Origin: Actinomadura syzygii
GTDB taxonomy: Bacteria; Actinomycetota; Actinomycetes; Streptosporangiales; Streptosporangiaceae
Assembly: GCF_008085905.1 (NCBI RefSeq)
Contig: NZ_VSFF01000001.1
Coordinates: 186,001-250,000, forward strand
DNA: 64,000 nucleotides
Direction: 5' to 3'
Part shown: positions 16,651 through 25,216 of the stretch, in pieces
How positions within the stretch are numbered: position 1 is the stretch's first letter
Layout of the letters: every line of letters starts with the position of its first letter
Position numbers and translations under genes: made by a program
The notes under the pieces: model-generated
What the model saw: the letters and a program-made list of their open reading frames with translations, nothing else
Database searches by the model: none
What the model was told of the DNA's origin: nothing

Positions 16651-16701
16651 GGACGTCAACGCCGGACGGACGTCAACGCTGGACGGACGTCAACGCTGGA
16701 C
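16651..16701. repeat. Three 17-bp tandem repeats
   Basis: Units GGACGTCAACGCCGGAC (16651-16667), GGACGTCAACGCTGGAC (16668-16684) and the same again (16685-16701); one mismatch in all. The last unit covers the stop codon of the membrane protein gene that ends at 16690. Probably replication slippage, though three 17-bp phased sites could also bind a protein. Confidence 0.8.
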
Positions 16702-17130
16702 CGACGCGGGCGCGGGCTCCTCGCTGCGTTCCGGCCGCCGCACGGTGAAGAACCCGGCCAGCGCGGCGAGCGCCGCGACCAGCTCACCCGCCAGGCTGAT
16801 CGTCTTGTCGCTGTACCAGGACGGGTCGTACATGCGCGGGATCGGGCCGATCCGTCCGAAGTCGACGGAGTAGTACAGCAGGACGGCCCCGGCCGCGCTC
16901 GCCGCGACGACGAACGCGATCGCGAACGTCCATTTCCGCGCCCAGACCAGGACGAGCACGGCCGCGACGGCTGCGGCGATCGCCTGGCCGTAGAACAGGT
17001 CGTCGCCGGGGATGGTGTCGCTCGGAGTGTGCGGGCCCGGCGCCATGTCCGGCGCGAACCGCCAGTGGACGACGGCGTCCGCCGCCAGGCCACCGGCCAC
17101 GAGAAGTCTGAGAAGAATGCCCATGCCCAT
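16690..17130 (-). CDS. Hypothetical four-helix membrane protein
   Basis: 146 residues with about four hydrophobic segments (ILLRLLVAGGLAADAVVHW, AIAAAVAAVLVLVWA, FAIAFVVAASAAGAVLLYYS, LAGELVAALAALAGFF). Conserved-looking loops carry DAVVHWRFAPDM and RIGPIPRMYDPSWY. Similar proteins are widespread in actinomycetes with no known function. The start MGMGILL at 17130 is chosen because the next upstream ATG adds a hydrophilic stretch; no strong ribosome site is seen. Confidence 0.65.
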   Translation of the reverse strand: MGMGILLRLLVAGGLAADAVVHWRFAPDMAPGPHTPSDTIPGDDLFYGQAIAAAVAAVLVLVWARKWTFAIAFVVAASAAGAVLLYYSVDFGRIGPIPRMYDPSWYSDKTISLAGELVAALAALAGFFTVRRPERSEEPAPASVQR

Positions 17131-17208
17131 TGCACGGGCATACCCGTCCCACGGATCAACTCCGCCCAAGAAATGGCCGGATCAGGCGCGACGGTCAAGC
17201 GCGGCAGG

Positions 17209-17622
17209 TCAGGCGCGGCGGGCTGCGCGGGCGGCGCGGACTCGGCGGTGGCTCCAGATCAGCAGCGCGAAGAGGATGATGCCGGACAGGATGAGGCCCG
17301 ATCCCGCGCTCCACCCCGAGAACGGCAGCTCGTCCACCAGCCCCCAGGCGACGCCCGCGCCCAGCAGCGCGAGGCCCGTCAGGATCGAGCCGGTGAGCTT
17401 CCACCAGGACGTGACGCTCTCCTCCGCCGCCTGGATCGCGCGATCCCGGACGGGTTCGACGTACTTGTCCACGGCCGGGAACTCGCGGGCGAGGATGAGC
17501 AGGCCCGCGAGCACCAGCAGCAGTCCCGGTCCGGGAAGGACGAGCAGCGCGACGCCGCCGAGCAGGACCAAGCCGCCGACGACGATCACCACGCCGCGTC
17601 TGGCATGCCTGACGTATCCCAT
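17209..17622 (-). CDS. PGPGW-family membrane protein
   Basis: 137 residues. The signature LLVLPGPGLLLVLAGLLILA is the conserved core of the PGPGW (TIGR02611-like) family of small membrane proteins, followed by a charged amphipathic stretch and two further hydrophobic segments. It ends in a very basic tail (RRVRAARAARRA). Function unknown. The ATG at 17622 has GGAGG about 10 bases upstream. Confidence 0.8.
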   Translation of the reverse strand: MGYVRHARRGVVIVVGGLVLLGGVALLVLPGPGLLLVLAGLLILAREFPAVDKYVEPVRDRAIQAAEESVTSWWKLTGSILTGLALLGAGVAWGLVDELPFSGWSAGSGLILSGIILFALLIWSHRRVRAARAARRA

Positions 17623-17752
17623 GCTCCGCCTCCGTCCGGCGCGTCCCCGCGCGTGCTCGTCCAGCGCCCGTGCAGTAGCCACGCTAGATCGTCCAGCGGG
17701 ATGCTCCTCGTACCTCCCCCGGTCGCGGGAAAAGAGTCGGCCTGTTCGCGGG

Positions 17753-18538
17753 TCAGCGCAACGCCGCCATCAGGGCGTCGCTCGGCGAGCACCAGACCTG
17801 GCGCGCCTCGCTGAACCCCTGGTCGCGGAGGGCGTCCGCGTGCCACCGCGTCGAGGTCGGACGGTCGCGGTTCGCGGCGGCGTGGCCGGGGGCGCGCGGG
17901 TCGCCGAAGATCTCGAAGCGGTGGCGCGCGGGCCCGGACAGGACGGGGTCGCCGGCCACCGCGTCCCACCAGCCCGCCCAGTCGAGCGCCCCGGCCGCCT
18001 GCTCGCGGTTCATGCGGGCCTCGTGGAACGCGGTCGCGGCGGCGTTCAGCCGGGGCGCGGACTCGTCGGTCATGTGGTCGGCGTTGAGGAAGACGCCGCC
18101 GTCCCGCAGCACGCCCGCGACCTGCCCGTACAGCGTCCGCAGCGGTTCGGCGTCGAACCAGTGCAGCGCGGTTGCCGTCACGACGGCGTCGTACGAAAAG
18201 TGCGGGAGCGCGTCCGTCCAGCCGGGGTCGGTGAGGTCGGCGGTGACGAACGCGACGCGCTCGTCGCCCGCGAAATGGCCCTCGGCGATGGCGAGCAGCG
18301 CCGGGTCGAGGTCGACGCCCGTGCTGCGCGCGCCGGGGAGCCGCCGCAGCAGCCGGTCGGTGATCGTGCCCGTCCCGCACGCCAGGTCGAGGACGGTCGG
18401 CTCCGGCCCCGCGACCGCCTCCACCGTCTCCAGCATCACCCGGAACCGCTCCTCGCGGTCGGGCATGTACCACTCCTGCATGGCGTCCCAGCGGTTCTGC
18501 CAGGACTGCCAGCCGGTCTCCGCGATCGTGTCGGTCAC
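17753..18538 (-). CDS. Class I SAM methyltransferase, last gene of the ABC importer operon
   Basis: 261 residues with SAM motif I VLDLACGTGTITDRLL, motif II VDLDPALL and a YDAVVTATALHWFD post-motif. The GTG at 18538 overlaps the stop of the fused ABC ATPase gene (GTGA), so it is translated as the fifth gene of the importer operon. Generic methyltransferases of this type are not normally part of nickel or peptide importers. Its coupling suggests it modifies a metal-chelating ligand or an imported compound (inference). No recognised substrate-specific domain. Confidence 0.85.
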   Translation of the reverse strand: MTDTIAETGWQSWQNRWDAMQEWYMPDREERFRVMLETVEAVAGPEPTVLDLACGTGTITDRLLRRLPGARSTGVDLDPALLAIAEGHFAGDERVAFVTADLTDPGWTDALPHFSYDAVVTATALHWFDAEPLRTLYGQVAGVLRDGGVFLNADHMTDESAPRLNAAATAFHEARMNREQAAGALDWAGWWDAVAGDPVLSGPARHRFEIFGDPRAPGHAAANRDRPTSTRWHADALRDQGFSEARQVWCSPSDALMAALR

Positions 18539-20037
18539 GTGTCCGTTCCCTTCAGTCGTTCCAGCTCGTGGCGGGACGCCTTCCCGCCGAGGTCGACCAC
18601 CTTCCGCCGGTCGCCCGCCGCCGCGATCCGGCCGCCGTCGAGGACGACGACCCGCTCCGCGACGGCGGGCAGGAGGCGCAGGTCGTGCCCGATCCACAGC
18701 ACGGACACGGCCCGCTCCCGGCGCATCCGCCCGATCTCCGCGAGGACGAGCCGGGTGGCGTCGTCGTCCAGCGCGGAGGTGATCTCGTCGCAGACCAGCA
18801 CGTCGGGCCCGGCCAGCGCGGCGCGGGCGAAGGCGGCGCGCTGCAGCTCGCCGCCGGACAGCGCGGCGGGCGTCCGGCGCGCCGTCTCCGCCGGGACGCC
18901 GAGCCGGGAGAGAAGTTCCACCGCCTCCTCCGCCGCGTCGGCGCGGGACAGGCCGCGCAGCCGGACGGCCGTCCGGGCGACCTGGTCGAGCACGGTCCGC
19001 CGGTCGTCGAACGAGCCGCGGACCTCCTGCCACACGTACTGCACGCGGCGCTTCTGCGTCGCGTCGCGGCGGCGGTGCGGGGGCAGGTCGGCGCCGTCGA
19101 GCGCGATGCGTCCGACGCGGCGTTCGTGCAGGCCGGCCACGCAGCGGGCCAGCGTCGTCTTGCCGCTCCCGGACGTCCCGACGACCGCGACGCACTCCCC
19201 TTCCGCCAGGGAAAGGCCGACGTCATGGAGCACTTCGCCGCGCCGTCCGGGACGAAGCCACGCGGTGAGCCCGTCGACGGTCAGCCGGTGTTCCCCGGCG
19301 GCACTCCCCTCCCACGGCGGCGCCGGCCGGACGGGCAGCAGCTCAGCGGGCGCGCCCTGCCCGGCGACCCGTCCGTCCGCGAGGAGGACGACGTCCTCGG
19401 CCAGCGTCCGAACCAGGTCGTGGTCGTGGCTGAGCAGGAGGACGGCCATGCCGTCGCGGGCGAGCGCGGCGATCTGGTCGGCGACGCCCATCCGGGTGAC
19501 GGCGTCGAGGCCGGTCCCGGGCTCGTCCAGGACGAGGGCGCGCGGCCCGCAGACCAGCGCCTGCGCGAGCGCGACGCGCTGCCGCTGCCCGCCGGAGAAC
19601 TGGTGCGGGAAGCGGCGCGGCACGTCCCGCCCGGACGGCAGCCGCGCCTGGTCGAGCGCCGCCGCCGCGGCCTCTCCCCTCGCCGTTCCGGGACGGTGCA
19701 GCGCGGCCAGCTCGCGCAGGACGGCGCCCGTCCGGCGGGCCGGGTTCAGCGCGCTGCCGGGATGCTGCGGCATGTACGCGACCGTCCGTCCGCGCAGCGT
19801 CGCGGCCTCGCGGGTGACGCCCGTTTCGTCCACCACCGCGACGCCGCCGACCCGGACCGAGCCGCGCAGCCGGACGCCCGGCGCCGCCTCACCCAGCAGT
19901 GCCAGCGCCGTGGTCGTCTTGCCGCTGCCGGACGGCCCGACCAGCGCCGTCACGCCGCCCGCCGGGACGGTGAGGTCGACGCCGTCCAGCAGCGTGGAGC
20001 CGCCGGTCCGCGCCGTGAGCCCCCGGACCTCGATCAT
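18535..20037 (-). CDS. Fused double ATPase of nickel/peptide ABC importer (NikDE/DppDF type)
   Basis: 500 residues with two complete ABC domains. First: Walker A GPSGSGKTTT, signature FSGGQRQRVALAQ, Walker B ALVLDEPGTGLD. Second: GTSGSGKTTL, LSGGELQRAAFARA, VLVCDEITSALD. Most importers of this class have two separate ATPase genes; here they are fused. The ATG at 20037 overlaps the permease stop (ATGA). It drives ATP-dependent uptake with the two permeases and the binding protein encoded upstream in the same operon. Confidence 0.92.
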   Translation of the reverse strand: MIEVRGLTARTGGSTLLDGVDLTVPAGGVTALVGPSGSGKTTTALALLGEAAPGVRLRGSVRVGGVAVVDETGVTREAATLRGRTVAYMPQHPGSALNPARRTGAVLRELAALHRPGTARGEAAAAALDQARLPSGRDVPRRFPHQFSGGQRQRVALAQALVCGPRALVLDEPGTGLDAVTRMGVADQIAALARDGMAVLLLSHDHDLVRTLAEDVVLLADGRVAGQGAPAELLPVRPAPPWEGSAAGEHRLTVDGLTAWLRPGRRGEVLHDVGLSLAEGECVAVVGTSGSGKTTLARCVAGLHERRVGRIALDGADLPPHRRRDATQKRRVQYVWQEVRGSFDDRRTVLDQVARTAVRLRGLSRADAAEEAVELLSRLGVPAETARRTPAALSGGELQRAAFARAALAGPDVLVCDEITSALDDDATRLVLAEIGRMRRERAVSVLWIGHDLRLLPAVAERVVVLDGGRIAAAGDRRKVVDLGGKASRHELERLKGTDT

Positions 20038-20837
20038 CGTCGGCTCCGCAGCAGCCGGTCGGACAGCAGGTTGAGCCCGACCGTGAACATGACGAGCAGC
20101 GCGGCGGGCGCGCCCACCGCCCACGGCTGGACGAGCAGCGCCTCCCGGCTCCCCGCGATCGTCACGCCCCAGTCGGGCGAGGTCGGTTCGAGGCCGAGGC
20201 CGAGGAAGTTCGCGGCGGCGACGGTGAACACGGCCATGCCGACGCGGGTGCCCGCGTCGGCGGCGGCGACCGGCAGGACGGCGCGTCCCACATAGCCGAA
20301 CAGGACGCGGGCCCGCGACTCGCCCTGCATCCGCATCGCCTCCGCCACCGGACCGCTCGCCGCGTCGAGCGCCGCCGCCCGGACGAGCCGCGCTACCGCC
20401 GGGACGTTCAGCGCCCCGACCGCCAGCGCGATCGCCTCCGGATGCCCGCGCCAGCCGACGCCGACGACACTAATGACGAGCAGTGACGGAATCGGGAGCA
20501 GGATCTCGACCGGGCGCATGAGCAGCTCGTCCAGCCAGCGGTGCCGGGTCGAGGCGGCGGCGAGGCCGAGCGGGGCGCCCGCGAGGTAGCCGAGCGCGAC
20601 GGCGCAGCACGCGACGCCGAGCGCGCTCGGACCGCCGCGCAGGAGCAGGCCGAGGACGTCGCGGCCGAGCCGGTCGGTGCCGAGCGGATGCCCGTCGCCG
20701 ACGGTGTAGGGCGCGCCGTCCGGCGGGGTGACCGCGTCCGCGAGGAGCGGCCCCAGCACGGCGATCGCCAGCGGGACGGCGACCAGCAGCGCGGCCGTCG
20801 CCGTCCCGAACGAGGGGCGGCGCGCCAGGCCCGTCAC
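20034..20837 (-). CDS. ABC importer permease, NikC/DppC type
   Basis: 267 residues: N-terminal helix (ATAALLVAVPLAIAVLGPLLA), the HPLGTDRLGRDVL motif typical of DppC/NikC proteins, then five further membrane segments with the EAA-like loop EAMRMQGESRARVLFGYV. The GTG at 20837 overlaps the stop of the partner permease (GTGA). Forms the membrane channel with the NikB/DppB-type protein. Confidence 0.9.
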   Translation of the reverse strand: MTGLARRPSFGTATAALLVAVPLAIAVLGPLLADAVTPPDGAPYTVGDGHPLGTDRLGRDVLGLLLRGGPSALGVACCAVALGYLAGAPLGLAAASTRHRWLDELLMRPVEILLPIPSLLVISVVGVGWRGHPEAIALAVGALNVPAVARLVRAAALDAASGPVAEAMRMQGESRARVLFGYVGRAVLPVAAADAGTRVGMAVFTVAAANFLGLGLEPTSPDWGVTIAGSREALLVQPWAVGAPAALLVMFTVGLNLLSDRLLRSRR

Positions 20838-21781
20838 CGGAGCACCTCCGTACGCGGCGCGAGCCGGTGGCTGACCAGGTCGGCCGCGACGTTGAACGCG
20901 AGCGCGACCGCCGCGAGCAGCAGCGTCAGCGCCTGGACGACCGGCACGTCGCGGCCCTGCACCGCGTCCACCAGCGCGGTCGCGCTGCCGGGGATCGCGA
21001 AGACCGCCTCGACGATCAGCACGCCGCCGAGGAGCTGGTCGCCCGTCCGCGCGAGTTCCTGGACGCCCGGCACCGCCGCGTTCGGCAGGACGTGCCGCAG
21101 CACCAGCCGTCCGCGCGGCACGCCGAGCCGCCGCGCCTGGACGACGTAGTCGGCGTGCAGCGCGGCGATCGTTCCGGCGCGGAACTGGCGGGCGAGCAGG
21201 CAGACCGTCCGGGCGAGGAGCACGGCGACCGGCAGGACGAGCAGGCCGGGCCGGGTCAGCAGGTCGGCCGCGCCCGCGTCCAGCCAGGTGGACGGGAACC
21301 AGCCGAGCCGCAGCGCGAACACCGCGACCGCGACGAGCGCCAGCACGAAGTCGGGCACGGAGTTCAGCGCGAGCATGACGGCGGACAGCGCGCGGTCCAG
21401 GCGGCCGCCCTCCCGCAGGCCCATGACCAGGCCGAGGACGAGCGAGAGCGGCACGAGGAGCACGGCGGTGACGCAGGCGAGCAGCGCGGTCGTCGCGAGC
21501 GAGCGGGCGACGATGCCGCCGACCGGCTCGCCGCCGATCAGCGACGTCCCGAGGTCGCCGGACAGCAGCGCCCCCGCCCAGTCGGCGAACCGGTCGGCGA
21601 GCGGACGGTCCAGCCCAAGCTGCGTCCTGAGCTGCGCGACCTGCTCCAGGCTCGCCTGCTCGTTGAACGCGACCTCGGCCGCGTCGCCCGGCAGCAGCGC
21701 GGTCAGCAGGAAGATCAGGATGGCCAGCGCCGCGAGCTGGACGACCGCGAGCGACACCCGCCGCAGGGCGTGCCGCGCCAC
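20834..21781 (-). CDS. ABC importer permease, NikB/DppB type
   Basis: 315 residues. First helix VVQLAALAILIFLLTALLPG, then the large outer loop with LRTQLGLDRPLADRFADW and GDLGTSL, both typical of DppB/NikB. The later helices contain the EAA-like loop YVVQARRLGVPRGRLVLRH. GTG start 3 bases after the binding-protein stop. Membrane partner of the NikC/DppC-type permease. Confidence 0.9.
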   Translation of the reverse strand: MARHALRRVSLAVVQLAALAILIFLLTALLPGDAAEVAFNEQASLEQVAQLRTQLGLDRPLADRFADWAGALLSGDLGTSLIGGEPVGGIVARSLATTALLACVTAVLLVPLSLVLGLVMGLREGGRLDRALSAVMLALNSVPDFVLALVAVAVFALRLGWFPSTWLDAGAADLLTRPGLLVLPVAVLLARTVCLLARQFRAGTIAALHADYVVQARRLGVPRGRLVLRHVLPNAAVPGVQELARTGDQLLGGVLIVEAVFAIPGSATALVDAVQGRDVPVVQALTLLLAAVALAFNVAADLVSHRLAPRTEVLR

Positions 21782-21784
21782 CGG

Positions 21785-23320
21785 TCACCCGAGCCATACG
21801 GTGTCGAACCGCGCCCATTCGAGCGTGTTCGGCGGTGCGGGCTTGACGCCGTGCAGTTTTGTCGAAACTGCGTTCAGCCAGTCGGGGTGGCCCCAGAGGA
21901 CGAGTCCGCCGGTGTCGCGGAGGTGGAGCTGGACGTCGCGGTAAAGCTCGGTGCGCTTCTTCTCGTCGGTCTCCGACTGCGCCTTGACGAACTGCTCGTC
22001 GAAGTCGGGACGGTGCCAGGCGGTGGCGTTCTGCGGGGAGTCGGAGAGGAACCGTTCGCTGAGATAGGTGGGAATGGGCATCGCGCCGCTGCGGTGGCTG
22101 CCGATCGTGCCCGTCTTCAGCATGTCGGTGAAATAGCTCTCGGGCGGCCCGGTCGTCACCTTGATGCGCAGGCCCGCCTCCGCGGCCTGCTCGGCGAACA
22201 TGTGGGCCGAGTCGACGAACGTGTCCGCGATGGTGGCGGTGTAGAAGGTGATTTCCTTGTTCAGCGCTCCGGACTTGCGGAGCAGGCGGCGGGCCTCCTC
22301 GACGTCCCGTCCGCGCTGCGGGACGTTCTCCGGGTAGTACTCGAACCCTCTGCCGAAGATGTCGTTCCCGAGTTCGCCCTTTCCGCCGAGGACGGTGTTC
22401 ACGAGTTTCTCGCGGTCGGCGAGCAGTTTCATCGCCATCGCCGCGTCCGGGTCGTCGAACGGCGGGCGGTCGGTCTTCAACGCGAATCCCTCGGCGCCGC
22501 TGCCCGGCGTCGCGACGATCCGCACCTTGGAATTGCCTCGGACGACGCGGGCGAACGTCGGCGACATCTCGTGCGCGTACTCGACCTCGCCCGCCTGGAC
22601 GGCGTTCCCCCGCGCTTCGGTCTCGGCGGACAGGATGCGCAGTTCGTCCACGTGCGGCGGCCCGGCCCAGTGGTCGTCGAACCGGCGGGCGATGAACGTG
22701 CGTCCGGCGGTGAAGGAGCGAAACTGGAACGGTCCAGTGCCGACCGGACGGGACGGGTCGCGGTAGCCGCGCCGCACGACCGCCGTCCCGGTCATGGCGA
22801 GCAGCGACGGCAGCTCGGCATTCGGCCGCTTGAGGACCAGTTCGACGCCGCGTCCGCCCGAGATGGCGCGCGACCTGCGCAGATCGATGATCGACAGGGA
22901 CGACTTCGCCTTGTGGTCGGCCGCGTCCGGGTCGAGGATGCGGGCCAGGCTGTAGAGGACGTCGTCCGCGTCCAGGCGGTGGCCGTCGTGGAACGCGGCG
23001 TCGCGCAGCTCGAAGCGCCAGACCGTGGCCTCGGCGTTCGTCTCCCAGCGCGTCGCCAGGCGCGGGACGGGGTGGAGCGTCCCGTTCAGCTCGACGAGCT
23101 TGTCGAACACGGCCTTGTGCCGGGCGATGTCGACGAACTGGCGCTGCGCGTGCGGGTCGAGCGTCTCCTTGGCGCCCGCGCCCGGGAACACGGCGCGGAC
23201 CGTCCCGCCCTTGCGCGGACGCTTTGTTTCGCCGCCTTTCGCGCAGGAGCCGAGCAGCACCGCGCCTGCCGCACCGCCCGCCAGCCCGAGGAACCCACGC
23301 CGAGTGCTCTCGCCCCGCAC
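21785..23320 (-). CDS. Nickel/peptide-binding lipoprotein of ABC importer
   Basis: About 511 residues, SBP family 5. The N-terminus STRRGFLGLAGG with lipobox LGSC makes it a Tat-exported lipoprotein. The mature part has the family layout (VFDKLVELNG, RFELRDAAFHDG, VGTGPFQFRSF, KPAPPNTLEW). I start at the GTG at 23320 because GGGGAGGG lies 12 bases upstream; an ATG 13 codons earlier (23359) is possible but lacks a ribosome site and sits only 1 base from a TATTAG -10-like box. First gene of the importer operon; the Nur-box-like palindrome upstream suggests nickel as substrate, though peptide uptake cannot be excluded. Confidence 0.88.
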   Translation of the reverse strand: MRGESTRRGFLGLAGGAAGAVLLGSCAKGGETKRPRKGGTVRAVFPGAGAKETLDPHAQRQFVDIARHKAVFDKLVELNGTLHPVPRLATRWETNAEATVWRFELRDAAFHDGHRLDADDVLYSLARILDPDAADHKAKSSLSIIDLRRSRAISGGRGVELVLKRPNAELPSLLAMTGTAVVRRGYRDPSRPVGTGPFQFRSFTAGRTFIARRFDDHWAGPPHVDELRILSAETEARGNAVQAGEVEYAHEMSPTFARVVRGNSKVRIVATPGSGAEGFALKTDRPPFDDPDAAMAMKLLADREKLVNTVLGGKGELGNDIFGRGFEYYPENVPQRGRDVEEARRLLRKSGALNKEITFYTATIADTFVDSAHMFAEQAAEAGLRIKVTTGPPESYFTDMLKTGTIGSHRSGAMPIPTYLSERFLSDSPQNATAWHRPDFDEQFVKAQSETDEKKRTELYRDVQLHLRDTGGLVLWGHPDWLNAVSTKLHGVKPAPPNTLEWARFDTVWLG

Positions 23321-23370
23321 GCCGTGCACCACCCTCCCCGTATGAGTCGCTTGTCGCATCTAATACGCAA

Positions 23371-23387
23371 ATGCAAGTTAGTTGCAA
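23371..23387 (-). promoter_or_regulatory. Nur-box-like palindrome at the importer promoter
   Basis: On the minus strand the site reads TTGCAA-CTAAC-TTGCAT, matching the form I remember for the Streptomyces nickel regulator Nur, tTGCaa-N5-ttGCAA. A TATTAG -10-like box follows at 23366-23361 and the binding-protein gene starts just after. This would place a Ni-Nur repressor over the promoter. Confidence 0.55.
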
Positions 23388-23395
23388 CACGGAGG

Positions 23396-25171
23396 TCAGC
23401 TGGTGAAGAGGTTCGTCCAGAAGCGCTGGCGCTCGGGGTCGGCGCCGAACAGGTAGGTGGCCTTGAGCTTGGGCGGCAGCAGCGGGGCCAGCCGCGCGGC
23501 GGTCTCCGCGTGTGCGCGGAGCTGCGACAACTCGGCGTTGGCGAGGACGCGGTGCACGACGTCGGTCGCGTCCGAGCCCTCCGGCCCGGCGGCGCGGAGC
23601 CGGGCCGTCCAGCCGTCGAGATCGGCGGCCAGCTCGCGCAGGCCGGTGACCTGGCGGAGGGCGAGCCGCGACTCCAGATCGGCGAGCGGAACGGGCGCGT
23701 ACTCGCCGTCGCCCAGGTAGACCTTCGCGATGTCCAGGGGAAGGCCGCTGCCGTGGAGGCGGATCAGGCGCTCAAGGGTGCGCTTGGTCATCCATTGGCG
23801 GCCCTCGTCGTCGATGTCGTTCTTCCACCATTCGAGGACGGTCTCCGCCACCGGCCCGTACTGGGAGATGAGCCATTCGTTGGCGGGGATGTCGTCCGGC
23901 TCTATTTCCAGGGACGCGGTGAAGCGCGACGCCTGCGCGATGGTGTTGCGTGAGACGAGGAGCTTGCGGCCGAGGTGGTAGGGCGGGTTCTGCAAGGCGA
24001 TCTGGGCGCGCAGGCCCTTGATGCGGCGTCCCGCCAGGGACCATTCCTGCGTCACCTCCATGAGGCGCGCGAAGGTGGACTTGTCCTTGGGACGGTTGTA
24101 CTCGTCCCAGACGATGGCCTTGTCTCCGGGCTCCAGGAATGGCGCGGAGAGGAGGTTGTCGAGGGCGCCGTCCAGGGTCGGGACGGGCGCGCACAGGTCT
24201 TCGACATTGGTTACGGGGAGCGAGAAATAGAGCGGGTCGATGCCCAGTTCGTCGCGGACGACCTCCTTGACCACCTCCGTCTTGCCGCATCCGGGCGGGC
24301 CTTGGACGAGCACCGCCCAGCGGCGTTCGATGGCCGTCCTTACCAGCCGGCGGACGGCGTCTGGAATGTGCGGCGGGTTCGGCACGTCGGCGCCCGCGCG
24401 GCGCAGTTCGGCGGCTACGCGTCCGAGGATGTCGGGGGCCTGGTCTTCGCCGGGTTTGCCGTCCGGGGTCGGGACGGCGAGGGGCAGCCGGTGGCCGTCC
24501 ACCAGCGGCAGGCCCCAAGCCAGCGGGAATCCGGCGAGGCCGCAGTCGATGACGTGCTCCAGCGTGCGCGGCGACAGCGCTCGGCGCAACTCGGCGGGTA
24601 GCGACGCCCATATTCGGAACACGCCGGTCAGGTCCACGCCCCGGAATTTGCGGGACAGTGCGGCCCGCCACGCGGTGTCGGCCGCCGTGACCCGGAGCGT
24701 CGCCATTCTGTCCAGAATGGCGAGGTCGGTGCGGCGGGCGGCGGTCTCGGTCAGCGACTCGTTGTCGGTGAGGAAAACGCCGATGCAGCCGAGTTCGCGC
24801 AGGTCGTGTTCGCCGAGTGTCCAGTCGCAGGCGATCTGCATGAGCTGCGACTGGAGCGTCGTCCCGGCCTGGAGCGAGTCGTCGATCAGCAGGACGAATG
24901 GCTTTCCGGGCTTGAGTTGCCGCATGATGAGCTGTTTCAGGACCAGCTCGCCGTTGTTCTGGCGGACGGGCGCGTTGACGAGCAGGTCGTCCGGGGTGAG
25001 GTTCGCGGCGGGGACGTAGACGAGCGCCGTGTCCTCGCGGCGGCGCCGGACATGGCTGAAGAACGTGGACGTCTTCCCGATTCCGTGCTCGCCGAAGACC
25101 TGCCCGGTGATGCCCAGGTCGATCATGGTGTCGATGAAGCGGGCGAGGCGCGGCCCGTCCGGCATGCTCAT
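23396..25171 (-). CDS. Double-AAA MoxR-like ATPase
   Basis: 591 residues with two P-loop domains. The first has Walker A GEHGIGKT (27-34) and Walker B FVLLIDDS (92-99). The second has GPPGCGKT (291-298) and AIVWDEYNRP (352-361), with the MoxR-like sensor stretch LRAQIALQNPP. A hydrophobic LAWGLPLVDGHRLPLAV segment links them. MoxR-type ATPases act as chaperones or remodellers together with VWA proteins; an HExxH-VWA gene is 3 kb away in this cluster. It is divergent from the SDR-like gene across only 45 bp. No ribosome site precedes the ATG at 25171 (a second Met is two codons on), so it may be leaderless. Confidence 0.85.
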   Translation of the reverse strand: MSMPDGPRLARFIDTMIDLGITGQVFGEHGIGKTSTFFSHVRRRREDTALVYVPAANLTPDDLLVNAPVRQNNGELVLKQLIMRQLKPGKPFVLLIDDSLQAGTTLQSQLMQIACDWTLGEHDLRELGCIGVFLTDNESLTETAARRTDLAILDRMATLRVTAADTAWRAALSRKFRGVDLTGVFRIWASLPAELRRALSPRTLEHVIDCGLAGFPLAWGLPLVDGHRLPLAVPTPDGKPGEDQAPDILGRVAAELRRAGADVPNPPHIPDAVRRLVRTAIERRWAVLVQGPPGCGKTEVVKEVVRDELGIDPLYFSLPVTNVEDLCAPVPTLDGALDNLLSAPFLEPGDKAIVWDEYNRPKDKSTFARLMEVTQEWSLAGRRIKGLRAQIALQNPPYHLGRKLLVSRNTIAQASRFTASLEIEPDDIPANEWLISQYGPVAETVLEWWKNDIDDEGRQWMTKRTLERLIRLHGSGLPLDIAKVYLGDGEYAPVPLADLESRLALRQVTGLRELAADLDGWTARLRAAGPEGSDATDVVHRVLANAELSQLRAHAETAARLAPLLPPKLKATYLFGADPERQRFWTNLFTS

Positions 25172-25216
25172 GCGATCAAGTACACCGGTACGGGACGTCG
25201 GGGATCACCCGATTTA
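25172..25216. promoter_or_regulatory. Short divergent promoter region, MoxR / SDR-like genes
   Basis: Only 45 bp separate the two divergent starts. It contains GTACACCGGTAC (GTAC arms around ACCG) and an AT-richer end (GATTTA). The close spacing implies that the two genes share control elements. Confidence 0.45.

Noticed and set aside
20867..23953. Plus-strand open frame of about 1000 codons opposite the importer genes
   Set aside because: Low-complexity Arg/Gln/Asp translation, antisense to a clear SBP and permease gene; no domain and no ribosome site.
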